From positions 62,001 to 126,000 of the forward strand of contig JAHLLD010000008.1 of the NCBI GenBank assembly GCA_020444325.1: a stretch of 64,000 nt of DNA. The letters are read 5' to 3'. Both the position numbers and the translations under genes were made by a program. The notes under the pieces were generated by a model, which worked only from the letters and a program-made list of their open reading frames with translations, had not been told where the DNA came from and ran no database searches. Source of the stretch: a bacterium. Lineage in GTDB: Bacteria; Bacteroidota; Ignavibacteria; SZUA-365. Shown here in pieces: positions 14,826 through 25,001 of this stretch. How positions within the stretch are numbered: the stretch's first letter is position 1; each line of letters opens with the position of its first letter.

Positions 14826-16037
14826 ATGGCCAAGGAAAAATTTGATCGTTCAAAGCCTCACGTGAACATCGGAACCATCGGTCACGTCGACCATGGCAAG
14901 ACTACGCTGACCGCTGCCATCACGATGGCGCTCGGACGCAAGGGTCTTTCCGAAGTCCGCACGTTTGATTCCATTGATAACGCACCGGAAGAGCGTGAGC
15001 GCGGTATCACCATCGCAACTGCACATGTCGAGTATCAGACGGAAACGCGTCACTACGCACACGTTGACTGCCCGGGTCACGCTGACTACGTCAAGAATAT
15101 GATCACCGGTGCCGCCCAGATGGACGGTGCGATTCTGGTTGTCGCTGCATCTGACGGTCCCATGCCGCAGACGCGCGAGCACATCCTTCTCGCCTATCAG
15201 GTGAACGTGCCCCGTATCGTCGTGTTCATGAACAAGGTGGACATGGTTGATGACGAGGAACTCCTTGAGCTGGTTGAGATGGAACTTCGTGAGCTGCTGA
15301 GCTCGTACGAATTCCCCGGTGACGAGATCCCCATCGTGCGCGGCAGCGCCCTGCAGGCTCTCGAAGCCGGCACGAATCCCGATGCCAGCATGGATGATCC
15401 CCGTCTGAACTGCATCTGGGAGCTGATGGAAGCCTGTGACAGCTACATCCCCATCCCCGAGCGCGAAGTCGACAAGCCCCTCCTCATGTCCGTCGAGGAC
15501 GTGTTCTCCATCACCGGTCGCGGTACCGTGGGTACGGGCCGTATCGAGCGTGGACAGGTCAAGGTTGGCGAGGAAGTCGAAATCATCGGTCTCGGTGCAC
15601 ACAAGAAGACGGTTGTGACGGGTGTCGAAATGTTCCGCAAGGAGCTGGATTCCGGTATGGCCGGTGACAACGTCGGTCTGCTCTTCCGCGGCGTCGACAA
15701 GGAAGAACTCGAGCGCGGTATGGTTGTTGCCAAGCCCGGCAGCATCACCCCGCATAAGGTCTTCAACGCCCAGGTGTACGTCCTCAAGAAAGAAGAGGGT
15801 GGCCGCCACACGCCGTTCTTCAACAACTATCGTCCCCAGTTCTACTTCCGCACGACGGACGTGACAGGAATCGTGGAGCTGCCCGGTGGTACGGAAATGG
15901 TTATGCCCGGTGACAACGTCGATGGTATGAAGGTTACCCTGATCTCCGAAATCGCCATGGAAGAAGGTCTCCGTTTTGCCATCCGTGAAGGTGGCCGCAC
16001 GGTTGGCGCAGGCGTCGTTGCGAAGATCATCGAATAA
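14826..16037 (+). CDS. tuf: Elongation factor Tu
   Basis: Delivers aminoacyl-tRNA to the ribosome. P-loop GHVDHGKT at 19-26, [15 protein letters not shown] switch II region, and NKVD are all present. At 403 residues it is several residues longer than most EF-Tu proteins, owing to short loop insertions rather than an extra domain. It is the only tuf copy in the window and is followed directly by a strong terminator. Confidence 0.98.
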   Translation: MAKEKFDRSKPHVNIGTIGHVDHGKTTLTAAITMALGRKGLSEVRTFDSIDNAPEERERGITIATAHVEYQTETRHYAHVDCPGHADYVKNMITGAAQMDGAILVVAASDGPMPQTREHILLAYQVNVPRIVVFMNKVDMVDDEELLELVEMELRELLSSYEFPGDEIPIVRGSALQALEAGTNPDASMDDPRLNCIWELMEACDSYIPIPEREVDKPLLMSVEDVFSITGRGTVGTGRIERGQVKVGEEVEIIGLGAHKKTVVTGVEMFRKELDSGMAGDNVGLLFRGVDKEELERGMVVAKPGSITPHKVFNAQVYVLKKEEGGRHTPFFNNYRPQFYFRTTDVTGIVELPGGTEMVMPGDNVDGMKVTLISEIAMEEGLRFAIREGGRTVGAGVVAKIIE

Positions 16038-16051
16038 TTGTTCGTGAATGA

Positions 16052-16086
16052 AAACAGTGGGTGGAAACGCCACCCACTGTTTTTTT
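16052..16086 (+). terminator. Rho-independent terminator after tuf
   Basis: ACAGTGGGTGG (16054-16064) pairs perfectly over 11 bp with CCACCCACTGT (16070-16080), loop of 5, followed by seven Ts. Only 26 bases separate the T-run from the rpsJ start, so no full promoter fits after it. The S10 operon must be reached by read-through or by antitermination. Confidence 0.93.
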
Positions 16087-16112
16087 CACCTCATTTCAAA
16101 GGTAGGTAGACT

Positions 16113-16421
16113 GTGGCGCAGCAGAAGATTCGCATTAAACTGAAATCATACGATCACAACCTGATCGACAAGTCGGCGGAAAAGATCATTAAGACGGTCA
16201 AGACCACGGGCGCAGTGGTGTCAGGTCCCATTCCCCTGCCTACGAAGCGGTCGGTTTATACTGTCTTGCGGTCGCCGCATGTCGACAAGAAGTCCCGCGA
16301 GCAGTTTGAAACCCGTTCACATAAGCGTTTGATCGACATTTTCAACACCACGCAGCGTACGGTCGACTCGCTGATGAAGCTTGAGCTTCCCGCTGGTGTG
16401 GACGTTGAAATTAAAGTGTAA
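16113..16421 (+). CDS. rpsJ: 30S ribosomal protein S10 (uS10)
   Basis: 30S head protein that, as NusE, also pairs with NusB and NusG in antitermination and transcription-translation coupling. 102 residues, GTG start preceded by GGTAGG. The motif [20 protein letters not shown] (44-63) is typical. It opens the S10 cluster immediately after the tuf terminator. Confidence 0.98.
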   Translation: MAQQKIRIKLKSYDHNLIDKSAEKIIKTVKTTGAVVSGPIPLPTKRSVYTVLRSPHVDKKSREQFETRSHKRLIDIFNTTQRTVDSLMKLELPAGVDVEIKV

Positions 16422-16446
16422 GAAATAAGCAAGCTGGTTTGACACT

Positions 16447-17076
16447 ATGCCTGGAATACTTGGTAAAAAACTCGGAATGACGAGCATTTTCGATGACGAT
16501 GGGAAACTGATTCCCTGTACGGTCATCGAAGCCGGCCCCTGCACCGTGCTGCAGAAGCGTTCGAAAGATTCGGACGGCTATGAAGCTGTGCAGCTCGGAT
16601 ATGGCGAGAAATCCGAAAAGAACGTGAACAAGCCCGATATGGGTCAGTTCACAAAATACAACGCGAAGCCGATGCAGGTCGTGCGCGAGTTCAAGGGATT
16701 CGATGCGGAAGCAATGAATTCCGGTGACACAGTGACCGTAGAGCTTTTCACTGCCGGTGACAGAGTGACGGTGACCGGAACCTCGAAAGGCAAAGGCTTC
16801 CAGGGTGTCATGAAGCGCCACGGGTTCGGTGGTGTCGGTGGGGCAACCCACGGCCAGCACAACCGCCTCCGTGCACCCGGTTCCATTGGTCAGAGCTCCT
16901 ATCCCTCTCGCGTGTTCCGTGGAATGCGCATGGCGGGGCGTACCGGTGGCAAGCGCGTGACGTACAAAAATCTGACCGTCCTGCGTGTGATTCCCGAAAA
17001 CAACATCCTGATTGTGAAGGGTGCGGTGCCGGGGAATCGCAAGGGACTTCTCGAGATTCACAAACAAGCTAAGTAA
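16447..17076 (+). CDS. rplC: 50S ribosomal protein L3 (uL3)
   Basis: Early 23S rRNA-binding assembly protein with a long loop reaching the peptidyl-transferase centre. 209 residues; the loop is seen as [17 protein letters not shown] around residues 121-137. It begins [12 protein letters not shown], as in most bacteria. 11 bases separate it from rplD. Confidence 0.98.
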   Translation: MPGILGKKLGMTSIFDDDGKLIPCTVIEAGPCTVLQKRSKDSDGYEAVQLGYGEKSEKNVNKPDMGQFTKYNAKPMQVVREFKGFDAEAMNSGDTVTVELFTAGDRVTVTGTSKGKGFQGVMKRHGFGGVGGATHGQHNRLRAPGSIGQSSYPSRVFRGMRMAGRTGGKRVTYKNLTVLRVIPENNILIVKGAVPGNRKGLLEIHKQAK

Positions 17077-17087
17077 TCGCTGTCATT

Positions 17088-17717
17088 ATGAACGTTCAAG
17101 CATATACCGTTTCAGGCTCGAAAAGCGAAGAAGTCGCTTTGAACGAGGGTGTATTCGGAATCGAGCCGAACGCGCATGTGGTCTATCAGGCCGTGCGCAT
17201 ACATCTCGGGAACAGGCGTCAGGGAACTTCGAAGGCCAAGGAACGCTCCGAGGTTCGCGGCGGCGGCAAGAAGCCGTGGCGTCAGAAGGGCCGCGGTACG
17301 GCCCGCGCAGGATCCACGCGTTCTCCGCTGTGGGTCGGTGGCGGTACCATCTTTGGTCCGCGTCCGCGCGATTACCGCAAGAAGCTGCCCACGAAAATGC
17401 GTCAGCTCGCCCGTAAGTCGGCTTTCTCCATGAAAGCACAGGACGAACAGGTCATGGTGATCGAAGACTTCCAGATCAAGGAAGCGAAGACGCGCGAGAT
17501 GCAGACCATTCTCAAGGCGCTGTCGCTGGAGAATACCAAGACGCTTCTCCTGGTCACCGAATACGATCAGAATCTCTGGCTGGCGGGACGCAACATCCCG
17601 ACGCTGGAAATCCGCGAAGCCGGCAAGGTGTCAACCTATGACCTGCTCAACAACCAGATGCTCCTTATCCAGAAGGGTGCGCTTCCGGTGATCGAAGAGA
17701 CGTTTACGAAAATCTAA
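17088..17717 (+). CDS. rplD: 50S ribosomal protein L4 (uL4)
   Basis: L4 lines the nascent-peptide tunnel and, in E. coli, is the autogenous repressor of the S10 operon. The 209-residue protein has the basic tunnel loop GGGKKPWRQKGRGTARAG (about residues 56-73), where macrolide-resistance mutations occur elsewhere; it looks wild type. Start ATG at 17088. Confidence 0.98.
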   Translation: MNVQAYTVSGSKSEEVALNEGVFGIEPNAHVVYQAVRIHLGNRRQGTSKAKERSEVRGGGKKPWRQKGRGTARAGSTRSPLWVGGGTIFGPRPRDYRKKLPTKMRQLARKSAFSMKAQDEQVMVIEDFQIKEAKTREMQTILKALSLENTKTLLLVTEYDQNLWLAGRNIPTLEIREAGKVSTYDLLNNQMLLIQKGALPVIEETFTKI

Positions 17718-17732
17718 TTCTGTGGACAGGCA

Positions 17733-18020
17733 ATGAAAACCATTATAAAACGGCCGATTCTGACGGAAAAAATGACCATGCTGGGTGAGCGCTCCCAGTA
17801 CGCGTTTGAAGTCGATATCAACGCGAACAAGATCGAGATCAGCGATGCGATCGAGAAGCGTTTTTCCGTAGACATCGAGAGCATCCGTACGATCCGTTAC
17901 AAAGGCAAGCGGAAATCGCAGTTTACCCGTCGCGGCCGCCTGGAAGGCTCCCGCGCCAGCTGGAAAAAAGCGATTGTCACCCTGAAAGCAGGGCAGACCA
18001 TCGAGCTGCTGGAAGCCTAA
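17733..18020 (+). CDS. rplW: 50S ribosomal protein L23 (uL23)
   Basis: Located at the tunnel exit, where it docks trigger factor and the signal recognition particle. 95 residues starting MKTIIKRPILTEKMT, with the usual basic loop YKGKRKSQFTRRGR. It follows rplD by 15 bases and precedes rplB by 37. Confidence 0.98.
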   Translation: MKTIIKRPILTEKMTMLGERSQYAFEVDINANKIEISDAIEKRFSVDIESIRTIRYKGKRKSQFTRRGRLEGSRASWKKAIVTLKAGQTIELLEA

Positions 18021-18057
18021 CTGAAGAAAACGAGAACCATTAATCAAGGATAGAGCA

Positions 18058-18897
18058 GTGGCTGTTAGAAAATTACGTCCGATGACCCCCGCTACGCGCT
18101 TCTACTCGATTTCCACTTTCGAGGAAGTCACGTGTACGACGCCGGAGAAATCCCTGCTTGCCCCGCTGTCAAAATCCGGCGGACGCAACAACCACGGACG
18201 CATCACCTCGCGTCATCGTGGCGGTGGACACAAGCGGCGCTACCGCATCATCGATTTCAAGCGCAACAAGATTGGTATTCCCGGTCGCATTGAGACCATT
18301 GAATATGATCCCAATCGCTCCGCCTATATCGCCCTGGTCGTTTATGCGGACGGTGAGAAGCGCTACATCCTCGCACCGGACAAGCTGAAGGTCGGCGAAC
18401 AGATCATGAACGGCCCGGATGCGGAAATCAAGGACGGAAATGCGCTGCCGCTGCAGAATATTCCTGTCGGCACCTTTGTGCATAACATCGAGATCAAGCC
18501 CGGGAAGGGCGGACAGATCGCCCGCAGCGCAGGCAATGCCGCGCAGCTGGTTGCCAAGGAAGGCAAGTATGCACAGGTGAAAATGCCTTCCGGTGAAGTG
18601 CGCCTCATCCGCGTCGAATGCTACGCCACGCTCGGCGAAGTCGGCAACAAGACACACGAGAACATCACCTGGGGCAAGGCGGGACGCTCGCGCTGGAAAG
18701 GCAAACGTCCCCATGTCCGCGGCATGTGTATGAATCCCGTCGATCACCCCAATGGTGGCGGCGAAGGCAAGTCGAAGTCCGGCGGTGGCCGTCAGCACCC
18801 GGTTTCGCCCTGGGGCAAGTATGCCAAGGGACTCAAGACGCGCAAGAAAAAGAACCAGTCCAATAAGTACATCATCAAGTCGCGGAAGAAGAAATAA
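18058..18897 (+). CDS. rplB: 50S ribosomal protein L2 (uL2)
   Basis: Core 23S rRNA-binding protein needed for subunit association and peptidyl transfer. 279 residues from GTG at 18058. The N-terminal [20 protein letters not shown] and the C-terminal [17 protein letters not shown] blocks with the conserved histidines near the catalytic centre are intact. Its TAA stop overlaps the rpsS ATG by one base (TAATG), suggesting coupled translation. Confidence 0.98.
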   Translation: MAVRKLRPMTPATRFYSISTFEEVTCTTPEKSLLAPLSKSGGRNNHGRITSRHRGGGHKRRYRIIDFKRNKIGIPGRIETIEYDPNRSAYIALVVYADGEKRYILAPDKLKVGEQIMNGPDAEIKDGNALPLQNIPVGTFVHNIEIKPGKGGQIARSAGNAAQLVAKEGKYAQVKMPSGEVRLIRVECYATLGEVGNKTHENITWGKAGRSRWKGKRPHVRGMCMNPVDHPNGGGEGKSKSGGGRQHPVSPWGKYAKGLKTRKKKNQSNKYIIKSRKKK

Positions 18898-19178
18898 TGG
18901 CACGTTCGCTCAAAAAAGGACCGTTCATTGACGAGAAGCTCGCCGCCAAGGTCGAGGACCTCAACAGGACCAATCAGAAGCGCGTTATCAAGACGTGGGC
19001 GCGACGCTGCACCATTCCGCCTGATTTCATTGGACACACATTTGCGGTGCATAACGGCAACAAGTTCATCCCTGTGTACGTGCAGGAGAACATGATTGGC
19101 CACAAGCTCGGAGAGTTCTCCCCGACGCGCATCTTCCGCAGCCACCCCGGTGGTAAAGCAGAAAAATCCTCACGATAA
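18897..19178 (+). CDS. rpsS: 30S ribosomal protein S19 (uS19)
   Basis: 30S head protein near the A-site tRNA finger bridge. 93 residues beginning [15 protein letters not shown]; contains the signature [19 protein letters not shown] near its C-terminus. Overlaps the end of rplB by one base. Confidence 0.98.
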   Translation: MARSLKKGPFIDEKLAAKVEDLNRTNQKRVIKTWARRCTIPPDFIGHTFAVHNGNKFIPVYVQENMIGHKLGEFSPTRIFRSHPGGKAEKSSR

Positions 19179-19197
19179 AGCGAGACGTAGGTACACC

Positions 19198-19548
19198 ATG
19201 AGTTTGCAAGCACGCGCTATCAAGAAATACATCCCGGGGTCCCCGCGGAAAATGCGACTGCTGGCGGATCTGATCCGCGGCAAGTCAGTCGAGGAAGCAC
19301 TGGATATCCTGCATTTCTCGCCCAAACAGGCATCGAAGGTCTGTGAGACCACGCTGCGTTCCGCAGTATCCAACCTGATCAACGCCAAGGATGGCGGACG
19401 GGTCAATCCGGAGAACGTGATCATCACGACCATTACCGTCGACGGCGGTCCCGTGATGAAGCGTATTCTCCCCGCACCGCAGGGACGTGCGTTCCGCATC
19501 CGTAAGCGGTCGAATCATCTTACCATCGTAGTTTCCGAACAAGAGTAG
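19198..19548 (+). CDS. rplV: 50S ribosomal protein L22 (uL22)
   Basis: Tunnel-wall protein with a long beta-hairpin next to L4. The start is the ATG at 19198 (MSLQARAIKKYIPGSPRKMR), giving 116 residues; the reading frame is open further upstream to 19096 but that would overlap rpsS. The hairpin region VDGGPVMKRILPAPQGRAF is near the C-terminus. Confidence 0.97.
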   Translation: MSLQARAIKKYIPGSPRKMRLLADLIRGKSVEEALDILHFSPKQASKVCETTLRSAVSNLINAKDGGRVNPENVIITTITVDGGPVMKRILPAPQGRAFRIRKRSNHLTIVVSEQE

Positions 19549-19566
19549 GCTAGCAGGAGAAGCATT

Positions 19567-20220
19567 TTGGGCCAGAAGACTAATCCCACAGGAATTCGAC
19601 TCGGCATCACCCGTGAATGGGATGCCAACTGGTACGACGAGCGGAATTTTGCGACGAAGCTCGACGAGGATCTTATGATCCGTAACTATATCCGCAACCG
19701 CCTTCGCAAGGCCGGCATTTCGCGGATTGTGATCGAGCGCACCCCGAAGCGTGTTGTTCTCGCAATTCACACCTCTCGTCCCGGCGTAGTGATCGGAAAG
19801 AGCGGTAAGGAAATCGCCCAGCTGGAAGAAGAGCTGAAGAAGGTGACGAGCAAGGACGTCAAGATTCTGATCTCTGAGATCAAGCGTCCCGAGCTCGATG
19901 CCTATCTCGTTGCGGAGAACATCGCCAACCAGCTCGAAGGACGCGTGTCCTTCCGTCGCGCGATGAAATCCTCAATCACCGCAGCCATGCGCATGGGTGC
20001 GGACGGCGTGCGCATCATGTGCGCAGGACGCCTCGGCGGCGCGGAAATGTCCCGTACCGAACAGTACAAGGACGGACGTATCCCCCTGCACACGCTGCGC
20101 AGCAACATCGATTACGCACAGGCTACGGCCAAGACCATTTATGGCACCATCGGCGTGAAGGTCTGGATCTGCAAGGGCGAAGTGCTCGGCAAGAAAGCCA
20201 GTCCCGCTTCCCGGATGTAA
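19567..20220 (+). CDS. rpsC: 30S ribosomal protein S3 (uS3)
   Basis: Forms the mRNA entry tunnel and ribosomal helicase with S4 and S5. 217 residues from a TTG start (MGQKTNPTGIRLGITREW) preceded by AGGAGAA. The KH domain GxxG loop is seen as IGKSGKEI (residues 77-84). Of its entry-tunnel partners, S5 is encoded at 24242, whereas the S4 gene is absent from the window. Confidence 0.98.
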   Translation: MGQKTNPTGIRLGITREWDANWYDERNFATKLDEDLMIRNYIRNRLRKAGISRIVIERTPKRVVLAIHTSRPGVVIGKSGKEIAQLEEELKKVTSKDVKILISEIKRPELDAYLVAENIANQLEGRVSFRRAMKSSITAAMRMGADGVRIMCAGRLGGAEMSRTEQYKDGRIPLHTLRSNIDYAQATAKTIYGTIGVKVWICKGEVLGKKASPASRM

Positions 20221-20260
20221 GCCGCCGAATCAAGAATTGAATTGAAGAAGGATTTAGACC

Positions 20261-20683
20261 ATGTTAATGCCCAAACGAGTCAAGTTCAGGAAACAGCAGC
20301 GCGGCCGCATGCGGGGCAAGGCGCACCGCGGTTCGCGGGTGTCCTTCGGATCCTTCGGTCTCAAGGCGCTGGAGCCTGGCTGGATCACCTCCCGTCAGAT
20401 TGAAGCTGCTCGTGTCGCGCTCACGCGCCGCATGAAGCGTGACGGAAAAGTCTGGATTCGCATTTTCCCTGACAAGCCGGTTTCAAAGAAGCCGCTTGAG
20501 ACCCGTATGGGTAAGGGAAAGGGCGCCCCTGAGTTCTGGGTCGCCGTTATCAAGCCGGGGCGCGTGATGTTTGAAGTCGGCGGTGTGAGCAGTGAACTCG
20601 CTCATGACGCACTCAAGCTTGCGTCCTACAAGCTTCCGATCAAGGTGAAGATTGTCACACGTCCTGATTACACAGGCGACTAA
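20261..20683 (+). CDS. rplP: 50S ribosomal protein L16 (uL16)
   Basis: Late-assembling protein that organises the A-site region of the 50S subunit. 140 residues beginning [19 protein letters not shown]; contains [15 protein letters not shown]-like core as [17 protein letters not shown]. An alternative ATG two codons later would make little difference. Confidence 0.98.
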   Translation: MLMPKRVKFRKQQRGRMRGKAHRGSRVSFGSFGLKALEPGWITSRQIEAARVALTRRMKRDGKVWIRIFPDKPVSKKPLETRMGKGKGAPEFWVAVIKPGRVMFEVGGVSSELAHDALKLASYKLPIKVKIVTRPDYTGD

Positions 20684-20702
20684 GCGCTGGAGAAGTATAG
20701 AC

Positions 20703-20906
20703 ATGAAGGCCACAGAAATACGTCAAATGAGCACTCAGGAAATCCGCGAACGTCTGGCGGAGGACCAGGAGACTTTAACTACGCTGCACTTTCAGCTGGC
20801 AAGTGCGCAGCTCGCGAATACCGCGCAGCTCCCCTTGCTTCGCAAGGATCTCGCACGCATGCAAACCATTCTGAAAGAACGCGAACTTAGCGGAGAAGAA
20901 AAATAA
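20703..20906 (+). CDS. rpmC: 50S ribosomal protein L29 (uL29)
   Basis: Small helical-hairpin protein at the tunnel exit beside L23. The ATG at 20703 ([14 protein letters not shown]) preceded by GGAG is taken as the start, giving 67 residues; the frame is open back to 20652 inside rplP. The C-terminal [14 protein letters not shown] is family-typical. Two bases separate it from rpsQ. Confidence 0.96.
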   Translation: MKATEIRQMSTQEIRERLAEDQETLTTLHFQLASAQLANTAQLPLLRKDLARMQTILKERELSGEEK

Positions 20907-20908
20907 TC

Positions 20909-21190
20909 ATGGCAATTGCACAGGATAGCACGAGCAAGACGCGCAACGCCCGCAAGACGAGGATCGGCATCGTCGTGTCCAGCAAGATGAACAAGACGAT
21001 TACCGTTACCATCGAGCGGCAGGTCCCACATCCGCTGTACAAGAAATACTATAAGACGAGCAAGAAGTATCTCGTCCATGACGAACACGAGACAGCAGAT
21101 CTCGGTGACAAAGTGCTCATTATGGAAACCCGTCCGTTGAGCCGCCGGAAGCGCTGGCGTCTTGTCGAAATCGTTGAACGTGCACGCTAA
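20909..21190 (+). CDS. rpsQ: 30S ribosomal protein S17 (uS17)
   Basis: OB-fold 16S rRNA-binding protein. 93 residues, slightly longer than average through an N-terminal extension ([16 protein letters not shown]). Core motif [18 protein letters not shown] and C-terminal [18 protein letters not shown] are clear. Confidence 0.97.
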   Translation: MAIAQDSTSKTRNARKTRIGIVVSSKMNKTITVTIERQVPHPLYKKYYKTSKKYLVHDEHETADLGDKVLIMETRPLSRRKRWRLVEIVERAR

Positions 21191-21207
21191 ACTTGTAGGT
21201 AATACCG

Positions 21208-21576
21208 ATGATTCAGGAAGAAACTAATCTTGTCGCGGCCGATAATTCCGGCGCAAAGAAAATCCGCTGCATCCGCGTTCTGGGCGGCTCGGGCCGGCGC
21301 TACGCCTCGGTTGGCGACATCGTGGTCGTCACCGTCAAGTCTGCCATTCCCGGCGGCGGCGTGAAAAAGGGAGAGATCTCCCGCGCGGTCATCGTGCGCA
21401 CCAAGAAGGAATACCGTCGTCCTGACGGCTCCTACATCCGCTTTGATGAGAATGCCGCGGTGCTTATCAATCAGAACATGGAACCGCGTGGCACGCGCAT
21501 TTTCGGACCCGTGGCGCGTGAGCTGCGAGAGAGGTCGTTCATGAAAATCGTATCGCTCGCACCCGAAGTACTGTAA
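21208..21576 (+). CDS. rplN: 50S ribosomal protein L14 (uL14)
   Basis: Intersubunit-bridge protein beside the factor-binding site and the contact of ribosome silencing factor RsfS. 122 residues, normal length, starting [18 protein letters not shown] and ending in the conserved [12 protein letters not shown]. Confidence 0.98.
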   Translation: MIQEETNLVAADNSGAKKIRCIRVLGGSGRRYASVGDIVVVTVKSAIPGGGVKKGEISRAVIVRTKKEYRRPDGSYIRFDENAAVLINQNMEPRGTRIFGPVARELRERSFMKIVSLAPEVL

Positions 21577-21605
21577 GACATCAATAACGTAACGCGCGAA
21601 TACAA

Positions 21606-21932
21606 ATGAAGATCAAGAAAAACGACATGGTGGTGGTGATCGCCGGCAACTCCAAGGGCCGCAGCGGAAAGGTGCTTCGCGTTTATCCCGAAAAGCAGCG
21701 CCTTATTGTTGAAGGCGTAAATCTGGTCAGCCGGCATCGCAAGCCGACGCAGAACAATCCGCAGGGTGGAATCACGCGCCAGGAAGCTCCTGTTCACGTG
21801 TCGAATGTCATGCTCATCGACCCGAAGTCGAATGAGCCGACGCGCGTCGGCAAGGCTCCGATCATCGACGAGAACACCGGCAAAACCCGCTATGTGCGCC
21901 GCAGCGTGGCCAGCGGAGAAACCATCGAATAA
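21606..21932 (+). CDS. rplX: 50S ribosomal protein L24 (uL24)
   Basis: Assembly initiator that nucleates folding of the 5' domain of 23S rRNA. 108 residues with a KOW motif (VIAGNSKGRSGKVLRVYP, residues 11-28). 27 bases separate it from rplE. Confidence 0.98.
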   Translation: MKIKKNDMVVVIAGNSKGRSGKVLRVYPEKQRLIVEGVNLVSRHRKPTQNNPQGGITRQEAPVHVSNVMLIDPKSNEPTRVGKAPIIDENTGKTRYVRRSVASGETIE

Positions 21933-21959
21933 TTCAATCGCTGAGAGTTAGCAAAAGAC

Positions 21960-22598
21960 ATGGCATCGAAGAAAGACAAAAAAGGCGCTTCGGCAAAATC
22001 CGCGGCGAAAGTAAAAGAGCACGGCGACGATCCTATCGAGAGTCTGCGTTTATTTGAACGTTACAAAGAGACGATCGTACCGGCCATGATGAAGCAGTTC
22101 TCGTACAAGAGTATCATGGAAGTTCCGAAGATCCAGAAGGTCAGCGTGAACATGGGTCTCGGCGACGCCATCCAGGATGCAAAAGTGCTGGAGCAGGCGG
22201 CTGATGATCTGGAGACCATTGTGGGCCAGAAAGTCGTCATCACGAAGGCCAAGAAAAGCATCTCGAACTTCAAACTGCGTGAGGGCATGCAGATCGGTCT
22301 TCGTGTGACCCTGCGCCGCGCACGCATGTATGAGTTCCTCGATCGCCTCATCAGCACGGCCATTCCGCGCATTCGTGACTTCCGCGGTGTATCGGACAAG
22401 TCGTTCGATGGGCGCGGCAATTACACGATGGGTGTGAAAGAGCAGATCATCTTCCCGGAAATCGACGTGGACAAAATCGCGCGTATTTTCGGAATGGACG
22501 TTACCATTGTCACGTCCGCGAAAACCGATGAGGAAGCCAAAGCGCTGCTTGAGCACTTCGGCCTTCCGTTCCGTAAGAAAGAAGTCGCGCAAGCGTAA
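21960..22598 (+). CDS. rplE: 50S ribosomal protein L5 (uL5) with N-terminal extension
   Basis: Central-protuberance protein that binds 5S rRNA and contacts P-site tRNA. At 212 residues it is about 30 longer than the usual 179: a Lys/Ala-rich N-terminal tail ([17 protein letters not shown]...) precedes the normal start of the fold at [13 protein letters not shown]. No good ribosome-binding site is seen further in, so the extended form is annotated. Confidence 0.95.
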   Translation: MASKKDKKGASAKSAAKVKEHGDDPIESLRLFERYKETIVPAMMKQFSYKSIMEVPKIQKVSVNMGLGDAIQDAKVLEQAADDLETIVGQKVVITKAKKSISNFKLREGMQIGLRVTLRRARMYEFLDRLISTAIPRIRDFRGVSDKSFDGRGNYTMGVKEQIIFPEIDVDKIARIFGMDVTIVTSAKTDEEAKALLEHFGLPFRKKEVAQA

Positions 22599-22626
22599 AC
22601 GTTCACGATAGGAGAAGGACAGCACT

Positions 22627-22812
22627 GTGGCTCGTAAAGCACTTATTGTTAAGGCGAACAGAAAACAGAAATTCGGCGTGCGGGATTACAATCGGTGTCA
22701 GCGCTGCGGACGTCCGCGCGCATACTACCGCAAGTTTGGCATTTGCCGCCTCTGCTTCCGCGAACTCGCGCTGGAAGGAAAGATTCCCGGCGTCCGCAAG
22801 GCCAGCTGGTAA
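22627..22812 (+). CDS. rpsN: 30S ribosomal protein S14, zinc-binding short form (uS14)
   Basis: Short 61-residue zinc-type S14, from GTG at 22627 with AGGAGAAGGA upstream. Four cysteines, C24-x2-C27 and C40-x2-C43, form the zinc ribbon. The zinc-free long form (about 100 residues), which some bacteria use under zinc limitation, is not encoded here. Confidence 0.97.
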   Translation: MARKALIVKANRKQKFGVRDYNRCQRCGRPRAYYRKFGICRLCFRELALEGKIPGVRKASW

Positions 22813-22848
22813 GAGTAATCAAGACGAATTCATCGAATAGAGATCATC

Positions 22849-23238
22849 ATGACAGATCCCATTGCAGATTACCTGACGCGCATTCGTAATGCCGGCCGCG
22901 CGCAGCACAAACATGTCGACATCCCGGCTTCCAATTTGAAAGTCAGTCTGACGGAAATTCTGTATCAGCAGAATTTCATCAACGGCTATTCCATTCTGAA
23001 GGATTCTCCCCAGGGCAGCATCCGCATCTATCTTCGGTACCGGGATAACAAGCCCGTGATCGAAGGACTCGAGCGCATCAGCACGCCAGGATTGCGTCGC
23101 TACATGGGCGCAAATGATATTCCCCGGACCCTGAATGGCCTGGGAGTCACAATCGTATCCACACCGAAGGGATTGCTCACCGACGCGCAGGCACGTCAGC
23201 AGAACGTCGGCGGTGAAGTCCTGTGCAGAATCTGGTAA
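22849..23238 (+). CDS. rpsH: 30S ribosomal protein S8 (uS8)
   Basis: Primary 16S rRNA binder and, in E. coli, the repressor of the spc operon. 129 residues starting MTDPIADYLTRIRNA; ends with the conserved ARQQNVGGEVLCRIW. Confidence 0.98.
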   Translation: MTDPIADYLTRIRNAGRAQHKHVDIPASNLKVSLTEILYQQNFINGYSILKDSPQGSIRIYLRYRDNKPVIEGLERISTPGLRRYMGANDIPRTLNGLGVTIVSTPKGLLTDAQARQQNVGGEVLCRIW

Positions 23239-23265
23239 GAGAGTAATCGTTAAAGGAGCAGCCAC

Positions 23266-23805
23266 GTGTCTAGAGTAGGTAAAAACCCAGTCGTCATTCC
23301 TTCCGGTGTGGAAGTGAAGCTTGAGAACGGCATCATGACAGTTAAAGGCCCGAAGGGTGAGCTTTCCACGCCCATTCACCCGGAAATGAATGTCGCCATT
23401 GAGGACGGAGCCGTCACGGTGACGCGTCCGAGCGACAGCAAACCCCATCGTTCCCTGCACGGCACAACGCGTGCAAATGTGCAGAACATGGTTACAGGCG
23501 TGACCGAAGGGTACAAGAAGAGCCTCGAGATGGTGGGTGTGGGGTACAAAGCCGAACTATCCGGTCCGAATCTTGTTATGAGCATCGGCTTCTCGCATCA
23601 GGTCGCGTTCGTCCCTCCCACGGGAATTACCTTCGAGGTAACCTCGGCGACGGCAATGAGCGTTTCCGGCATCGACAAGCAGCTGGTTGGACAGATCGCC
23701 GCCAAGATCCGCGGGATTCGTCCCCCCGAGCCTTACAAGGGCAAGGGTATCAAGTATGCGGGTGAGTACATTCGCCGCAAGGCCGGTAAGACTGCGAAAG
23801 CGTAA
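23266..23805 (+). CDS. rplF: 50S ribosomal protein L6 (uL6)
   Basis: Two-lobed protein near the sarcin-ricin loop. 179 residues, GTG start at 23266 behind AAGGAG. The C-terminal [20 protein letters not shown] block is the family signature. Confidence 0.98.
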   Translation: MSRVGKNPVVIPSGVEVKLENGIMTVKGPKGELSTPIHPEMNVAIEDGAVTVTRPSDSKPHRSLHGTTRANVQNMVTGVTEGYKKSLEMVGVGYKAELSGPNLVMSIGFSHQVAFVPPTGITFEVTSATAMSVSGIDKQLVGQIAAKIRGIRPPEPYKGKGIKYAGEYIRRKAGKTAKA

Positions 23806-23839
23806 TTGATTAGACGTTGATATCTGGAGATATGACAGA

Positions 23840-24214
23840 ATGTCCATTCGGAAAGTAAAAGCGTACAAGATCCGTGACAAGCGGAAGATCCGCATCCGGA
23901 AGAAAATTAATGGCACACCCGAGAAGCCGCGTCTTTCGGTGTACCGCAGCCTGAAGCACATGTATGTGCAGCTCATCGACGATACCCAGGGCATTTCGCT
24001 CGGCATGGTATCCACGAAGAGCAAAGATCTCGCCGACGCCGTGAAGGCTGCTGGCACCAAGGTCGCCCAGGCTGAGATCATCGGTAAGGAAATCGCCCGC
24101 GTTGCGAAAGAAAAGAACATCGAGACCGTCGTGTTCGATCGCAACGGGTACCTGTATCATGGACGCGTCAAGGCCGTTGCAGACGGCGCGCGCGAAGGTG
24201 GATTACAATTCTAA
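23840..24214 (+). CDS. rplR: 50S ribosomal protein L18 (uL18)
   Basis: Binds 5S rRNA with L5 in the central protuberance. 124 residues; the conserved GTPEKPRLSVYRSLKHMYVQ lies at about residues 25-44 and VFDRNGYLYHGRVKA near the C-terminus. 27 bases before rpsE. Confidence 0.98.
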   Translation: MSIRKVKAYKIRDKRKIRIRKKINGTPEKPRLSVYRSLKHMYVQLIDDTQGISLGMVSTKSKDLADAVKAAGTKVAQAEIIGKEIARVAKEKNIETVVFDRNGYLYHGRVKAVADGAREGGLQF

Positions 24215-24241
24215 ACAGCACGATAGCAGAAGGAGTGATTC

Positions 24242-24763
24242 TTGGCTACAGTCGTTAAAGCAAGTGAGCTCGAACTTAAGGAGCGCCTTGTACAGATTAA
24301 GCGCGTCGCGAAGGTTGTGAAGGGCGGACGCCGTTTCAGTTTCAACGCCATTGTGGTGGTTGGAGACGGAAACGGGCACGTCGGCATCGGACTCGGCAAG
24401 GCAAATGAAGTGACCGACGCCATCTCCAAGGGTGTGGAAGATGCACGTAAGCGTGTTCTGCGCATCCCGATCATCAAGGGAACCATCCCGCATGCCATCG
24501 TCGGTCGCTATGGCGCCGGTCGTGTCGTGCTCAAACCCGCATCCCCCGGTACCGGCCTGATCGCAGGCGGCGGTGTCCGTGCGGTGCTCGAGAGCGCAGG
24601 CGTGCAGGATATCCTGACCAAATCCCTCGGGACCTCCAACCAGCACAACGTCGTCAAAGCGACGATGAATGCACTGGAGTCCCTCGTCGATGCACGTAGC
24701 ATGGCAGCGCGTCGCAATATGACGATGCAGGAAGTTTTCACCCAAGTCCCCCAGAGTAAATGA
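24242..24763 (+). CDS. rpsE: 30S ribosomal protein S5 (uS5)
   Basis: Decoding-fidelity protein at the mRNA entry tunnel. 173 residues from TTG at 24242 with AGAAGGAG upstream. The RNA-binding loop [20 protein letters not shown] (residues 23-42) is complete, as is [20 protein letters not shown]. Its stop overlaps an ATG (ATGA) that could be used as an alternative, longer start of rpmD. Confidence 0.98.
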   Translation: MATVVKASELELKERLVQIKRVAKVVKGGRRFSFNAIVVVGDGNGHVGIGLGKANEVTDAISKGVEDARKRVLRIPIIKGTIPHAIVGRYGAGRVVLKPASPGTGLIAGGGVRAVLESAGVQDILTKSLGTSNQHNVVKATMNALESLVDARSMAARRNMTMQEVFTQVPQSK

Positions 24764-24780
24764 CCGAAACGGATAACGCA

Positions 24781-24966
24781 ATGGCGAAGATCAAAATTAC
24801 ACAGGTTCGCAGTATCATTGGACGGCTTGAAAATCAGAAGCGCACTATCGAGGCGCTCGGTCTTGGCCGCCCCAACTACGCTGTGGTCCAGAATGACACT
24901 CCTCAGATTCGCGGCATGATCCGCAAGGTGGCCCACCTCGTCAAGGTCGAGGAAGTGGCAGAATAA
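24781..24966 (+). CDS. rpmD: 50S ribosomal protein L30 (uL30)
   Basis: Small 23S rRNA-binding protein; not universal in bacteria but present here. The start at 24781 ([15 protein letters not shown]) matches family N-termini and gives 61 residues; an ATG at 24760 overlapping the rpsE stop would add seven residues. Confidence 0.94.
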   Translation: MAKIKITQVRSIIGRLENQKRTIEALGLGRPNYAVVQNDTPQIRGMIRKVAHLVKVEEVAE

Positions 24967-25001
24967 CGCGAACGCTAGAAAAGGAATACGGGTACTATAT
25001 C

